Shown piece by piece: positions 15,741 through 24,293 of a stretch of DNA of 26,859 nt. Origin of the DNA: Microvirga sp. GTDB lineage: Bacteria; Pseudomonadota; Alphaproteobacteria; Rhizobiales; Beijerinckiaceae. Position 1 is the first letter of the stretch. Each line of letters opens with the position of its first letter. The notes beneath the pieces were generated by a model. The model ran no database searches and was not told the DNA's origin. It saw only the letters and a list, made by a program, of their open reading frames with translations. The translations under genes and the position numbers were made by a program. The stretch covers positions 129,731-156,589 of the forward strand of contig JAKOMT010000002.1 in the NCBI GenBank assembly GCA_022241475.1, written 5' to 3'.

Positions 15741-16469
15741 TTGAGCATCCCCGATCCCGTTTTCCTGCCCTGCGGCGACACGGCGTTGACCGTGGAGTTC
15801 GGCCGCGAGGTGGATCCACATCTCAACGCGTTGACCCTCGCCCTCGACGCGGCGCTGAAGGATCGGCCCGCACCGGGGCTCGTCGAAACGGTGCCGACCT
15901 ATCGCTCGCTGATGCTGCAATTCGATCCCCTGACGACGGATCACGCGGCGATCGAGGACGCCGTGCGCGCCCTCCTGCCCGGTCTCGAAGCGTCGACCGA
16001 AACGGCCCGCCGCTGGCGCGTCCCGGTCGTCTACGGGGGCGAGTTCGGGGTCGATCTCGAAGACGTCGCCTCGCGCCACGGTCTGACGCCCGCCGGCCTG
16101 ATCGAGCGCCACTGCGCGCCCATCTACCGGGTGGCGATGCTCGGCTTCCTTCCGGGGTTCTGCTATCTCGCCGGTCTCGATCCGTCGATCGCGACGCCGC
16201 GCCGCAATGATCCGCGCGCCGTGACGCCGGCGAGTTCGATCGCCATCGGCGGCGAACAGGCGAACATCGCCTCGATCGAGGCGCCGTCCGGCTGGCATCT
16301 GATCGGACGCACGCCCGTGCGTAACTTCTTGAGCACCCGCGACCCCGCCTTTCTGATCGGTGCCGGCGACGAAGTGGTGTTCGAGCCCATTGCGGCCGAC
16401 CGATGGGCGGAGCTGGACGCGGCCGCGGCCGCCGGAGAATGGATCGCGCAGGAGATCGCCCATGGCTGA
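15741..16469 (+). CDS. pxpB: 5-oxoprolinase subunit B (KipI-type)
   Basis: A 242-residue subunit of the ATP-dependent prokaryotic 5-oxoprolinase PxpABC, which opens pyroglutamate to glutamate. Family motifs are FLPCGDTALTVEFG at the start, YRSLMLQFDP, MLGFLPGFCYLAGLD (133-147) and APSGWHLIGRTP (181-192), with the carboxyltransferase subdomain 1 fold expected. It is slightly longer than E. coli YbgJ (218 residues). The start is a TTG at 15741 with GAGG about nine nt upstream. The last eight bases overlap pxpC, and pxpC overlaps pxpA by one base, so the three form an operon in the order B-C-A. An older label would be allophanate hydrolase subunit 1. Confidence 0.92.
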   Translation: MSIPDPVFLPCGDTALTVEFGREVDPHLNALTLALDAALKDRPAPGLVETVPTYRSLMLQFDPLTTDHAAIEDAVRALLPGLEASTETARRWRVPVVYGGEFGVDLEDVASRHGLTPAGLIERHCAPIYRVAMLGFLPGFCYLAGLDPSIATPRRNDPRAVTPASSIAIGGEQANIASIEAPSGWHLIGRTPVRNFLSTRDPAFLIGAGDEVVFEPIAADRWAELDAAAAAGEWIAQEIAHG

Positions 16470-17499
16470 GATCGCCGTCATCGATTGCGGACCCGCGACG
16501 ACGATCCAGGACGCGGGGCGTTTCGGGCTCCAGCGTTTCGGCGTCGGCCCCGTCGGCGTGATGGACCGCGCGGCGCTCGCCGTCGCCAATCTCCTCGTCG
16601 GCAACGCGCCGGACGAGGCGGCGATCGAATTCGCCGGGCTCGGCGGGCGGTTCCGGGTGTCAGAAGGCGTTGTGCGAGTCGCGCTTGTAGGCGCCGAGGC
16701 GGCGCTGAGCGTCGAGGGAGAGCCGGTCGCGCCGTACACGAGCGTCACGCTGCGCGCCGGCGAGACCTTCGCGGTCGGAGCGCCGCGCAGCGGCACCTTC
16801 GCCGTGCTCGCGATCGCGGGCGGGCTCGACGTCGCTCCCGCGCTCGGCAGCCGCTCGCTGCATCTGCGCGCGGCCATCGGCGGCCTCGGCGGCCGGGGCT
16901 TGCGGCCCGGCGACGCCCTGGGCCTGCGGCGCGACGTGGTCGAAGGCGACGATCTCGTCCTGATCGATCCCCCGAAGCCCCGCGTCGGTCCGATCCGGGT
17001 GGTGCTCGGGCCGCAGGACGACCATTTCACGCAGGCCGGTCTCGAGACGTTCCTGTCCGGCGCCTACATGGTCTCGCAGCAGGCGGACCGGATGGGCTAT
17101 CGCCTGAACGGACCGCGCATCGAGCACGCGAACGGCTTCAACATCGTGTCGGACGGCATCGTCACCGGCTCGATCCAGGTGCCCGGATCGGGCGAGCCGA
17201 TCGTCCTGATGGCGGACCGGCAGACGACGGGCGGCTACCCGAAGATTGCGACGATCATTTCCGCGGATCTCGCGCGGTTTGCGCAGTTACGCCCCGGCGA
17301 GACCGTCCGCTTCACCGCCGTCACGGCCGCCGAGGCGATCGTCGCCGCGCGCGAGGAAGCGAAGGCGATCGCGGCTTTGCGCGGGCGCCTCCAGCCCGCC
17401 GGCTCTATCGACCTGACCAGCGAGCGGCTCCTGGCGCTGACGCTGGTGGGCGGTTTCGTGGATGCGCGGGCTGAATTTTTCGAAGAGGAGACCGTCTGA
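16462..17499 (+). CDS. pxpC: 5-oxoprolinase subunit C (KipA-type, biotin-dependent carboxyltransferase family)
   Basis: A 345-residue partner of PxpB. It begins MAEIAVIDCGPATTIQDAGR (residues 1-20) and continues FGLQRFGVGPVGVMDRAALAVANLLVGN, the classic KipA/allophanate hydrolase subunit 2 signature. Later conserved parts are VLGPQDDHFTQAGLETFLS, QADRMGYRLNGP, IVTGSIQVPGSGEPIVLMAD and QTTGGYPKIATI. The ATG at 16462 has AGGAG eight nt upstream and overlaps the pxpB stop. A longer frame from 16360 would run inside pxpB and is not a real start. PxpB and PxpC together are believed to phosphorylate or activate the substrate for ring opening by PxpA (family knowledge). Length is typical. Confidence 0.93.
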   Translation: MAEIAVIDCGPATTIQDAGRFGLQRFGVGPVGVMDRAALAVANLLVGNAPDEAAIEFAGLGGRFRVSEGVVRVALVGAEAALSVEGEPVAPYTSVTLRAGETFAVGAPRSGTFAVLAIAGGLDVAPALGSRSLHLRAAIGGLGGRGLRPGDALGLRRDVVEGDDLVLIDPPKPRVGPIRVVLGPQDDHFTQAGLETFLSGAYMVSQQADRMGYRLNGPRIEHANGFNIVSDGIVTGSIQVPGSGEPIVLMADRQTTGGYPKIATIISADLARFAQLRPGETVRFTAVTAAEAIVAAREEAKAIAALRGRLQPAGSIDLTSERLLALTLVGGFVDARAEFFEEETV

Positions 17500-18263
17500 T
17501 GCGGGTCGATCTCAACAGCGACATGGGTGAGAGCTTCGGCGCCTGGTCGATGGGCGACGACGAGGCGATGCTCGACATCGTCACCTCGGCGAACGTCGCC
17601 TGCGGCTGGCACGCGGGCGACCCATCGATCATGCACCGCACGGCAGAAATCGCGAAGGCGAAGGGCGTCGCGATCGGCGCGCATCCGGGCTTCAACGACC
17701 TCTGGGGCTTCGGGCGCCGCGTCATCACCGGCCACACGATGGACGAGCTCGAGAAGCAGATCGCCTACCAGATCGGCGCGTTGCAGGCCTGCGCTGCGCT
17801 GGCGGGGCACCGCGTGACCTATGTCAAGACGCACGGGGCGCTCGCCAACATGGCGGCGGCGGACGACGCGATCGCGCTCGCCATCGGCCGCGCGATCAAG
17901 GGCGTCGATCCGACCCTCGTGTACATGGTCATGCCCGCGCAGGCGACCGAGCGGGCCGCCGAGACGCTCGGCCTGCGCGCCGTGCGCGAGATCTACGCCG
18001 ACCGCACCTACGCCGACGACGGCAACCTGTCGAGCCGCAAGATCGAGGGCTCCGTGATCCACGATCCCGCGCTCGCCTCCGCCCGGGTCGTCACGATGCT
18101 GCGCGAACGCGCCATCACGACGACGTCCGGCAAGAAAATTCCCGCCGAGATCGACACGATCTGCGTGCATGGCGACAATCCCGCCGCCGTCGCCATGGCG
18201 CGGGCCGTGCGCGAGGCTCTCGTCGCCGAGGGCTTCGCCCTCGCTCCGTTCGCGCCGGCCTGA
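17499..18263 (+). CDS. pxpA: 5-oxoprolinase subunit A (LamB/YcsF family)
   Basis: A 254-residue LamB/YcsF protein, the third 5-oxoprolinase subunit. Motifs: DLNSDMGESFG (4-14), ANVACGWHAGDP (31-42), GAHPGFNDLWGFGRR (60-74), VKTHGALANMAA and CVHGDNP. The GWH and KTHGALAN forms differ slightly from the commonest GFH and KPHGALYN, but the acidic and histidine residues are all kept. AGAGGAG precedes the ATG, whose A is also the last base of the pxpC stop (TGATG), giving coupling. As the last gene of the B-C-A operon it completes a self-sufficient pyroglutamate-to-glutamate module. No transporter or glutamate-metabolism gene accompanies it here. Confidence 0.94.
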   Translation: MRVDLNSDMGESFGAWSMGDDEAMLDIVTSANVACGWHAGDPSIMHRTAEIAKAKGVAIGAHPGFNDLWGFGRRVITGHTMDELEKQIAYQIGALQACAALAGHRVTYVKTHGALANMAAADDAIALAIGRAIKGVDPTLVYMVMPAQATERAAETLGLRAVREIYADRTYADDGNLSSRKIEGSVIHDPALASARVVTMLRERAITTTSGKKIPAEIDTICVHGDNPAAVAMARAVREALVAEGFALAPFAPA

Positions 18264-18288
18264 TCGCGGCGGCTGAGCGGAGCAGTAG

Positions 18289-18305
18289 TCCAATCTTAAT
18301 CCAAT
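18289..18305 (+). promoter_or_regulatory. TCCAAT direct repeat before the diguanylate cyclase gene
   Basis: Two TCCAAT hexamers start 11 bp apart (about one helical turn) at 18289 and 18300, 50-66 bp upstream of the ATG at 18355, in an AT-rich patch between pxpA and the cyclase gene. This fits a tandem activator or promoter-proximal site, but the elements are short. Confidence 0.25.
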
Positions 18306-18354
18306 TGCCCCAGATTGCAGACGGTCATACGCCGCACGTCCGCAAAGGGGTCCG

Positions 18355-21300
18355 ATGTCGAAAAGCGCTTTCGCCCAAGCCTCGCATGACGCGACGCCGC
18401 TTCCTGCGAGCGCTTTCGACCTCGTTTGCGTGATTGACGAAGACGGCCGGATCACGCCGGCCGGTGGCGACTGGACGGGCGAACTGGGCTGGACCGCTGC
18501 GGACTTGCAGCGGAGCGACGCAGACGAATTCCTCCATCCCGACGATCGGACATTGGTCATCGAGGCGATATCGGGCCTCGTTCCAGCCGGGGACGCTGCT
18601 CGTTTCGTCGCCCGCTGCCGACGCAAGGCCGGGGGGCATTTGTGGTTCGAATGGCGCGCGGCGCACTCGGACGTCGACGGTTTCGTCTACGCGACGATGC
18701 GCGACATTACGGAAATCAGGCGCTGGGCCTCCCGCGCCGCCGCGATCGAACAACTTGCGGGCGTGGGCAGCTGGGAGATGGACGTCGAGACCGGCGCGCT
18801 CGATCTGTCGCCCGCCGCCCGGCGAATCTTCGGCCTCGACCTGCAGACGGGCGCGCTCAACATCGACGCTGGCATCGGCCTTCTGAGCGAGGCCGAGGCG
18901 ATGCGCGACGGACTGCGCCGGCTCCAGGAGTTCGGCGAGGCGTTCGACAGGACGTTCTCGTTTCAGAACGCGGCCGGCGAACAGCGCCACGGGCGCATGA
19001 CCGGTGTAGCCGAAAAGGTCGCAGGACGCGTCGCGCGCGTCTACGGCGCTCTCCAGGACCTCACCGACACACGGCGCGCGGAAGACGTCGCGCAGGCCGC
19101 CAGTTCCCGCCTGCAGAACGCCATCGAGGCGTTGCCCGACGGCTTCGTGCTCTACGACGACGAAGACAGGATCGTCGCCTTCAACGAGCAGTACCGCAAT
19201 CTGCATCCCTCCTTCATGGATCTGGTCAGATCGGGAGTACGATTCGAGGATCTGCTGCGTCGGGCGCTGGAAGTCGGCCATTTCGCGGATTCCGACGGAC
19301 GCGAAGACGAATGGCTTGCAGCGCGGATGCACGCTCATCTTCAGTCGCGCTCCAGCATCGAGCAGCCCCTCTCCGACGGGCGCTGGGTTCGCATCGTCGA
19401 GAACCAGACCGCCGACGGGTGGCGCGTCGGCCTGCGCATCGACATCACCGATCTCAAGCGCCAGGAGCGACGCCTCACGGACATCATCGCCGGCACCAAT
19501 GTCGGGACCTGGGAATACGACCTGCGCACGGGCCGGGTGTTCTACAATGAACGCTGGGCGCAGATGGTCGGCTACACGCTCGAGGAGATCGAACCCCAGA
19601 CGATCGACTTCTGGCGCTCTATCGCGCATCCCGAAGATTACGCCCGCGCCCGCTCGCTTCTCGACGCGCACATGCGCGGCGAAACCGATTTCTACGAAAT
19701 GGAAACCCGTCTGCGGCACAAGGACGGCCGCTGGATCTGGGTGCTCGACCGCGGCCGCGTCGCGCAACGCACGGCGGACGGCACGCCGCTCTGGATGTCG
19801 GGGACCCACCTCGACATCACCAAGCGCAAGGAAGCCGAGTTCCAGCGAGAGGAGAGCCGGCGCAATCTTCAGGCGACGCTCGACGCGATACCCGACCTGC
19901 TTTTCGAGATCACCGAAGACGGCGTGTTCCTGAACCACCATTCGGGCTCGGATGGCCAGCTGATGATGGAGACGAGCGACTTCATCGGTCGCAAGATGCA
20001 CGAGGTGATGCCGGAGGACGTCGCGAAAATCGGCATGGCCGCCGTGCGCGAGGCGCTGGAAACCGGGCGCTCGATCGGCAAGCAATATGAGTTGAACGTC
20101 CTCGCCGGACGCCGTTGGTTCGAACTGTCGGCGGTGCGCAAGCAGACTGAAGGCGATGAACGTCCAACCTGCATCCTGATGGCGCGCGATGTGACCGAGC
20201 GCCGCAAGGCTCAGGTCGAGATCGAGTATCAGGAGCAGCTTCTGCGAGGCTTGTTCGCCTTGTCGCCCGTCGGCATATCGCTCAATGACTTCGAGACCTC
20301 AGAATTCCTCGACGTCAACGCGATGATGCTCATTCAAAGTGGCTATTCGCGCGACGAAATCATCGGAATGAGCTACCGGGATCTGTCCCCGGAGGAATTT
20401 CGCGGCAGCGTCAGACGCTATTTCGACGCCAACCCCGATGCGCTGCTCTACGGTCCGCTCGAAGAAGAACACTTCCGAAAGAACGGCGAACGCTATCCCG
20501 TGCTTCTGCGCGGCATGCGGATGAGGGATCGCAGCGGGCGGACGCTGATCTGGTCCATCATCGAGGACGTCAGCGAACGCAAGGCGCTCGAGGCGACGCT
20601 CAAGGCGGAGCGCGACTTCCTGTCCCAGCTCATGGCGACGAGCACATCGGCGATCACCGCGCTCGACGAGCAGGGCCGGATCATCTTCGCCAACCAGGCG
20701 GCCGAGGATGTTCTCGGCATTCCGCGCGCGACCGCCCTTTCGAGACCCTTCAACGCGCCCGCCTGGAAGATCACGACGCTGGACGGCGCCCCCGTCGACC
20801 CGGTCGACCTCCCGTTCTCCCGTGTGATGGCGACGGGGCAACCGATATTCGACGTGCGTCACGCGATCGTCTGGCCGACGGGCCGGCGGAGAATCCTCTC
20901 GATCAACGCCGCCCCGGTCGGACAGGCCGGAAGCGGCGCGGCGCGTGTGGTCTGCTCGATTCGGGACGTGACCGAGCAGATGGAGGCCGAGACGAAGATT
21001 CGCGTTCAGGCGCGTGAAGACGCCCTGACGAAGCTCGCCAATCGCGCGACGCTGATGGAGGAGCTGAAACGCTTCGCCGCCGACCGGCGAAAGGGCGAAG
21101 GGATGGGCGCCTTCCTCCTCCTCGATCTCGATTACTTCAAGGAAATCAACGATACGCTCGGTCACCTCGCGGGCGACGAGTTCCTCGTCGAAATCGCCCG
21201 TCGATTGCGCGAGGGCGTCCGGGGCGACGACCTGGTGGCGCGTTTGGGCGGTGACGAATTCGCCGTGATCCTGCGAAACCTGCATGGCGAGGAAGACGCG

Positions 21301-22329
21301 CATGCGGTGATCGAAGCTCTGCTGACCCGCCTGCGAACACCGCTGACGCTGCAGGGGCGCACGATCTCGCCGAGCGCGAGCATCGGCGCGGCGCTCAAGC
21401 GTCCCGATTCGACGGATGCGGAGGAACTCTACCGGGACGCCGACAGCGCGCTCTATCACGCCAAGGCCTCGGGCCGCGACACCTGGAGCTTCTTCGACGC
21501 GGAGCTGCGCGGGCGGATCGACCGACGCAAGACGATTGCGGCCCGCCTCAAGCGCAGCGTCGCGACCCGCGCGATCCAGGTCGCCTACCAGCCGCAGATC
21601 AGGCTCGACACGGGAGAGCACTGGGGATTCGAGATCCTCCCCTACATTCGCGACGGCGAGCCCCTGTTCCTGACCAAGGAGCATTTCGCCATCGCCGAAG
21701 AGGCCGGACAAATCATCGCTTTGGGCGAGCAGACGCTGGAGCGCGTGCTGTCGGGGGTCTCGCATCTCATCGCGGAGAATCTCGATCCGGGGCGCATCTC
21801 GCTCAACGTTTTCGCCGCGCAGCTCAAGGACCGCGACTTCGCCCTGCGCATCGCCGCGATGCTGATGCGCCACGGGCTCTCCCCCGAGCGGCTGGAGTTC
21901 GAAATCGCCGAGAACATCGTTCTCGATCGCAGTTCGGCGGCGATCCTCGAAACGCTCCGCGCTTGCGTGCAGTTGGGCGTCACGGTGTGTCTCGACGATT
22001 TCGGCACGGGCGCGGCCTCGCTCTCGCATCTCACGCAATTCCCGGTGCGCAGCCTGAAGATCGACCGGTCTTTCGTATCGGCGATCGGCGGAGGCGACGA
22101 CACGGCTCGCATATCGGGAACGATCATCGACATGGCCCATAATCTGGGCCTCAACGCCGTCGCGGAAGGCGTCGAGACGGACGAGCAGTTCGATGCGCTG
22201 ATGCGCGCGGGCTGCGACTTCGTGCAGGGCGGGCTGATCAGCGCGCCGCTTCTGAACAACGACGACATCGCCTCGTACCTCGCGTCCCGCGACATCCTGA
22301 GAGCCAAGGACAAAGTGTATCTGCTCTGA
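18355..22329 (+). CDS. Seven-PAS GGDEF-EAL protein (cyclic-di-GMP turnover)
   Basis: A 1324-residue soluble signalling protein without transmembrane segments. Seven PAS-type sensor domains lie roughly at 20-120, 130-240, 252-370, 375-492, 503-617, 625-745 and 753-880, most ending in the xDITxxK/R hinge (for example MRDITEIRR, MARDVTERRK). A GGDEF domain follows (about 885-1045) with DYFKEINDTLGH, intact G965-G966-D967-E968-F969 and an inhibitory I-site R956-GD-D959 at the standard spacing, so diguanylate cyclase activity with product inhibition is expected. The EAL domain (about 1060-1310) keeps N1151, E1183, DDFGTG (1214-1219), K1235, E1271 and Q1291. Its signature, however, reads E1093-I-L-P-Y with no Arg at the usual fifth position. 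AAGGGG precedes the ATG. Inference: cyclase active, phosphodiesterase weak or regulatory. Confidence 0.92.
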   Translation: MSKSAFAQASHDATPLPASAFDLVCVIDEDGRITPAGGDWTGELGWTAADLQRSDADEFLHPDDRTLVIEAISGLVPAGDAARFVARCRRKAGGHLWFEWRAAHSDVDGFVYATMRDITEIRRWASRAAAIEQLAGVGSWEMDVETGALDLSPAARRIFGLDLQTGALNIDAGIGLLSEAEAMRDGLRRLQEFGEAFDRTFSFQNAAGEQRHGRMTGVAEKVAGRVARVYGALQDLTDTRRAEDVAQAASSRLQNAIEALPDGFVLYDDEDRIVAFNEQYRNLHPSFMDLVRSGVRFEDLLRRALEVGHFADSDGREDEWLAARMHAHLQSRSSIEQPLSDGRWVRIVENQTADGWRVGLRIDITDLKRQERRLTDIIAGTNVGTWEYDLRTGRVFYNERWAQMVGYTLEEIEPQTIDFWRSIAHPEDYARARSLLDAHMRGETDFYEMETRLRHKDGRWIWVLDRGRVAQRTADGTPLWMSGTHLDITKRKEAEFQREESRRNLQATLDAIPDLLFEITEDGVFLNHHSGSDGQLMMETSDFIGRKMHEVMPEDVAKIGMAAVREALETGRSIGKQYELNVLAGRRWFELSAVRKQTEGDERPTCILMARDVTERRKAQVEIEYQEQLLRGLFALSPVGISLNDFETSEFLDVNAMMLIQSGYSRDEIIGMSYRDLSPEEFRGSVRRYFDANPDALLYGPLEEEHFRKNGERYPVLLRGMRMRDRSGRTLIWSIIEDVSERKALEATLKAERDFLSQLMATSTSAITALDEQGRIIFANQAAEDVLGIPRATALSRPFNAPAWKITTLDGAPVDPVDLPFSRVMATGQPIFDVRHAIVWPTGRRRILSINAAPVGQAGSGAARVVCSIRDVTEQMEAETKIRVQAREDALTKLANRATLMEELKRFAADRRKGEGMGAFLLLDLDYFKEINDTLGHLAGDEFLVEIARRLREGVRGDDLVARLGGDEFAVILRNLHGEEDAHAVIEALLTRLRTPLTLQGRTISPSASIGAALKRPDSTDAEELYRDADSALYHAKASGRDTWSFFDAELRGRIDRRKTIAARLKRSVATRAIQVAYQPQIRLDTGEHWGFEILPYIRDGEPLFLTKEHFAIAEEAGQIIALGEQTLERVLSGVSHLIAENLDPGRISLNVFAAQLKDRDFALRIAAMLMRHGLSPERLEFEIAENIVLDRSSAAILETLRACVQLGVTVCLDDFGTGAASLSHLTQFPVRSLKIDRSFVSAIGGGDDTARISGTIIDMAHNLGLNAVAEGVETDEQFDALMRAGCDFVQGGLISAPLLNNDDIASYLASRDILRAKDKVYLL

Positions 22330-22400
22330 CGGGCGTCTTGAATCCGGCCTCGGAAAGGTCGACAACCGCCGGCGGTCCGCGCGCGAGGTCGGAACAGGGC

Positions 22401-23939
22401 ATGCTGAAGAAGATCCTCTCGGTCGGCGGCTGGACGATGCTCTCCCGGATCACCGGCTTCGTGCGCGACATCGCGCTCGCGGCGGTCATGGGCGCCGGTC
22501 CCGTCGCCGACGCATTCTTCGTCGCCTTGCGCCTGCCGAACCATTTCCGCGCGATCTTCGGCGAAGGGGCGTTCAACGCCGCATTCATTCCGACCTATTC
22601 CGGAGCGCGAGAGCGCGACGGCGCGAGCGGAGCCAAGACCTTCGCGAACCGGATCTGGACGCTCTCGCTGGCCGTGCAAATCGTGATTCTCGCGGGAGCG
22701 CTGGCGTTCATGCCGGCGCTCGTCGGCGCCCTCGCGCCGGGCTTCGTGGACGATCCCGAGCGTTTCGACCTCGCGGTGACGCTCACGCGCATCACCTTTC
22801 CCTACCTCCTCTTCGTCACGCTGGTGACGATGCTCTCGGCGCTGCTGAACGCCAACGACCGCTTCGCGGTCGCCGCAGCCGCCCCGATTCTTCTGAACGT
22901 CTCGCTCGTCGCGGCGCTCGCCCTCGCCTACCTCTTTCCGAGCGCGGGCCATGCCGCCGCCTGGGGCGTTGCGGTGGCGGGGGTGCTGGAGCTAGCGCTC
23001 GTCTGGGCGGACGCGCGGCGCGCGGGGCTCGCCCCACGGCTTGCGATTCCGCGGATCGACAGGACGATGGCGCGGTTCTTCAAGACCTTCGGGCCGGCCG
23101 TGATCGGTTCGGCGGGCGTGCAGATCGCGATGTTCGCCGACACCTTCATCGCGTCGCTGCTGCCGGCGGGCGCGGTGTCGTCTCTGTATTACGCCGACCG
23201 GCTGTATCAGCTTCCCGTCGGCGTCATCGGCGTCGCGGCCGGGACGGTGCTGCTTCCTGAACTGAGCCGGCGCATCGCCGCAGGCGACGACGCGGGCGCG
23301 CGGTCCGCGCAGAACCGGGCGGCCGGTCTGATCCTCGCGCTCGCCCTGCCCTGCGCCGTGGCCTTCGTGCTGTTGCCGGACCTGATCATGCTCGCCCTGT
23401 TCGGGCGCGGAGCCTTTACGGCCGAGGACGCGCTCGCGGCGGGCGCGGTGCTCGCGGCCTATTCGGCGGCGTTGCCCGCCGTGGTCCTGATGCGTTCGGC
23501 GCTCGCCAGCTTCTACGCGCGCTCCGACACGATGACGCCATTGTGGATCTCGCTGACGGCGGTCGGCGTCAACGTCGCCTTCAAGGTCGTGCTCACGGGT
23601 CCTTATGGCGTCGTCGGGCTTGCGCTCGCGACCGCCATCGGCGCTTGGGTCAATCTTCTGCTCCTCCTCGTGATCGCGCATCGTCGCGGCTGGAGCGCTC
23701 CGGATTCGACGCTCAGGCGCACGGTGCTCGCCGCAGGCATTGCCTGCGTCGCGCTGGCCGTCGCCGTGCTGGCGCTGCGCGATCTGGCGGAGGAGGCGGC
23801 GGCCACGCTGGGCCGTTTCGAGAACGAGACGACGCTCGTCGCGCTCGCGTCAGCCGGCGCGCTCGTCTATGGCGCGAGCCTGTTCGCCGGCCTCAAGCTC
23901 CTCGGCGTCCCGCTCCTGCGTCGCCGCGGCGCCCCCTGA
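22401..23939 (+). CDS. murJ: Lipid II flippase MurJ
   Basis: A 512-residue MOP-superfamily membrane protein that flips the peptidoglycan precursor lipid II to the periplasmic side. It starts MLKKILSVGGWTMLSRITGF. R16, R22 and R50 correspond to the essential E. coli arginines R18, R24 and R52, and the family signature LRLPNHFRAIFGEGAFNAAF covers 43-62. About fourteen hydrophobic helices follow. I used the ATG at 22401 because it matches the family start; a TTG at 22338 would add a hydrophilic stretch. It starts 71 bp after the PAS-GGDEF-EAL gene. In many Hyphomicrobiales murJ lies next to glnD and trpS; neither is present here, so its setting is unusual. Confidence 0.94.
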   Translation: MLKKILSVGGWTMLSRITGFVRDIALAAVMGAGPVADAFFVALRLPNHFRAIFGEGAFNAAFIPTYSGARERDGASGAKTFANRIWTLSLAVQIVILAGALAFMPALVGALAPGFVDDPERFDLAVTLTRITFPYLLFVTLVTMLSALLNANDRFAVAAAAPILLNVSLVAALALAYLFPSAGHAAAWGVAVAGVLELALVWADARRAGLAPRLAIPRIDRTMARFFKTFGPAVIGSAGVQIAMFADTFIASLLPAGAVSSLYYADRLYQLPVGVIGVAAGTVLLPELSRRIAAGDDAGARSAQNRAAGLILALALPCAVAFVLLPDLIMLALFGRGAFTAEDALAAGAVLAAYSAALPAVVLMRSALASFYARSDTMTPLWISLTAVGVNVAFKVVLTGPYGVVGLALATAIGAWVNLLLLLVIAHRRGWSAPDSTLRRTVLAAGIACVALAVAVLALRDLAEEAAATLGRFENETTLVALASAGALVYGASLFAGLKLLGVPLLRRRGAP

Positions 23940-23940
23940 T

Positions 23941-23954
23941 CCGTAGCCTTACGG
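23941..23954 (+). terminator. Small hairpin after murJ
   Basis: CCGTA / TACGG arms with a 4-nt loop two bases after the murJ stop codon. There is no T-tract; weak evidence for a transcript end. Confidence 0.2.
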
Positions 23955-24029
23955 AGCCGAAACGGCGGACGAGAGAGTACTATGTCGACACCGGACGCGC
24001 CCGGCGGACCGCGCGCTATGGAGGCTCGG

Positions 24030-24245
24030 ATGACCCACAATGTCGGAACCCTGGACCGCATCGTCAGGATCGTGATCGGCCTCGCGCTGATCGCGTTCGC
24101 GCTCGGATGGATTCTCCCCGGAACAAGCTGGAACTGGGTCGGCTGGATCGGGATCGTCCCGCTGGCGACGGCGGCGTTCGGAACGTGCCCCGCCTATTCG
24201 ATCCTCGGGGTGTCGAGCTGCGAGCGCGCGACGACCGGGATGTGA
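24030..24245 (+). CDS. DUF2892 (YgaP-like) small membrane protein
   Basis: A 71-residue inner-membrane protein: MTHNVGTLDRIVRIVIGLAL, a first hydrophobic helix (about 11-30), then WNWVGWIGIVPLATAAFGTCPAYSILG containing a second helix and the conserved FGTCPxYS block. This is the DUF2892/YgaP transmembrane domain; in E. coli YgaP it is fused to a rhodanese, whereas here it stands alone. The function is unknown; sulfur trafficking is suggested only by that fusion. GGAGG lies 5 nt before the ATG at 24030. An ATG at 23982 would add sixteen non-conserved residues. It lies 90 bp past murJ and converges with the aminotransferase gene. Confidence 0.85.
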   Translation: MTHNVGTLDRIVRIVIGLALIAFALGWILPGTSWNWVGWIGIVPLATAAFGTCPAYSILGVSSCERATTGM

Positions 24246-24271
24246 CGGCTTCAGTCCGGGACGACGCCCGC

Positions 24272-24293
24272 GGCCCGGCTCAGACGCCGGGCC
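24272..24293. terminator. Hairpin at the convergent ends of the DUF2892 and aminotransferase genes
   Basis: GGCCCGG (24272-24278) and CCGGGCC (24287-24293) are perfect 7-bp arms around an 8-nt loop that contains the aminotransferase stop codon. It lies between two convergent genes, as expected of a two-way terminator, though it lacks T-tracts. Confidence 0.35.

Noticed and set aside
20299..22365. A 688-codon open frame on the minus strand opposite the GGDEF-EAL part of the PAS gene.
   Set aside because: It lacks any recognisable domain, is rich in Arg/Ala/Glu/Asp/His as expected of antisense translation of GC-rich DNA, and the plus-strand frame has unmistakable conserved motifs throughout.
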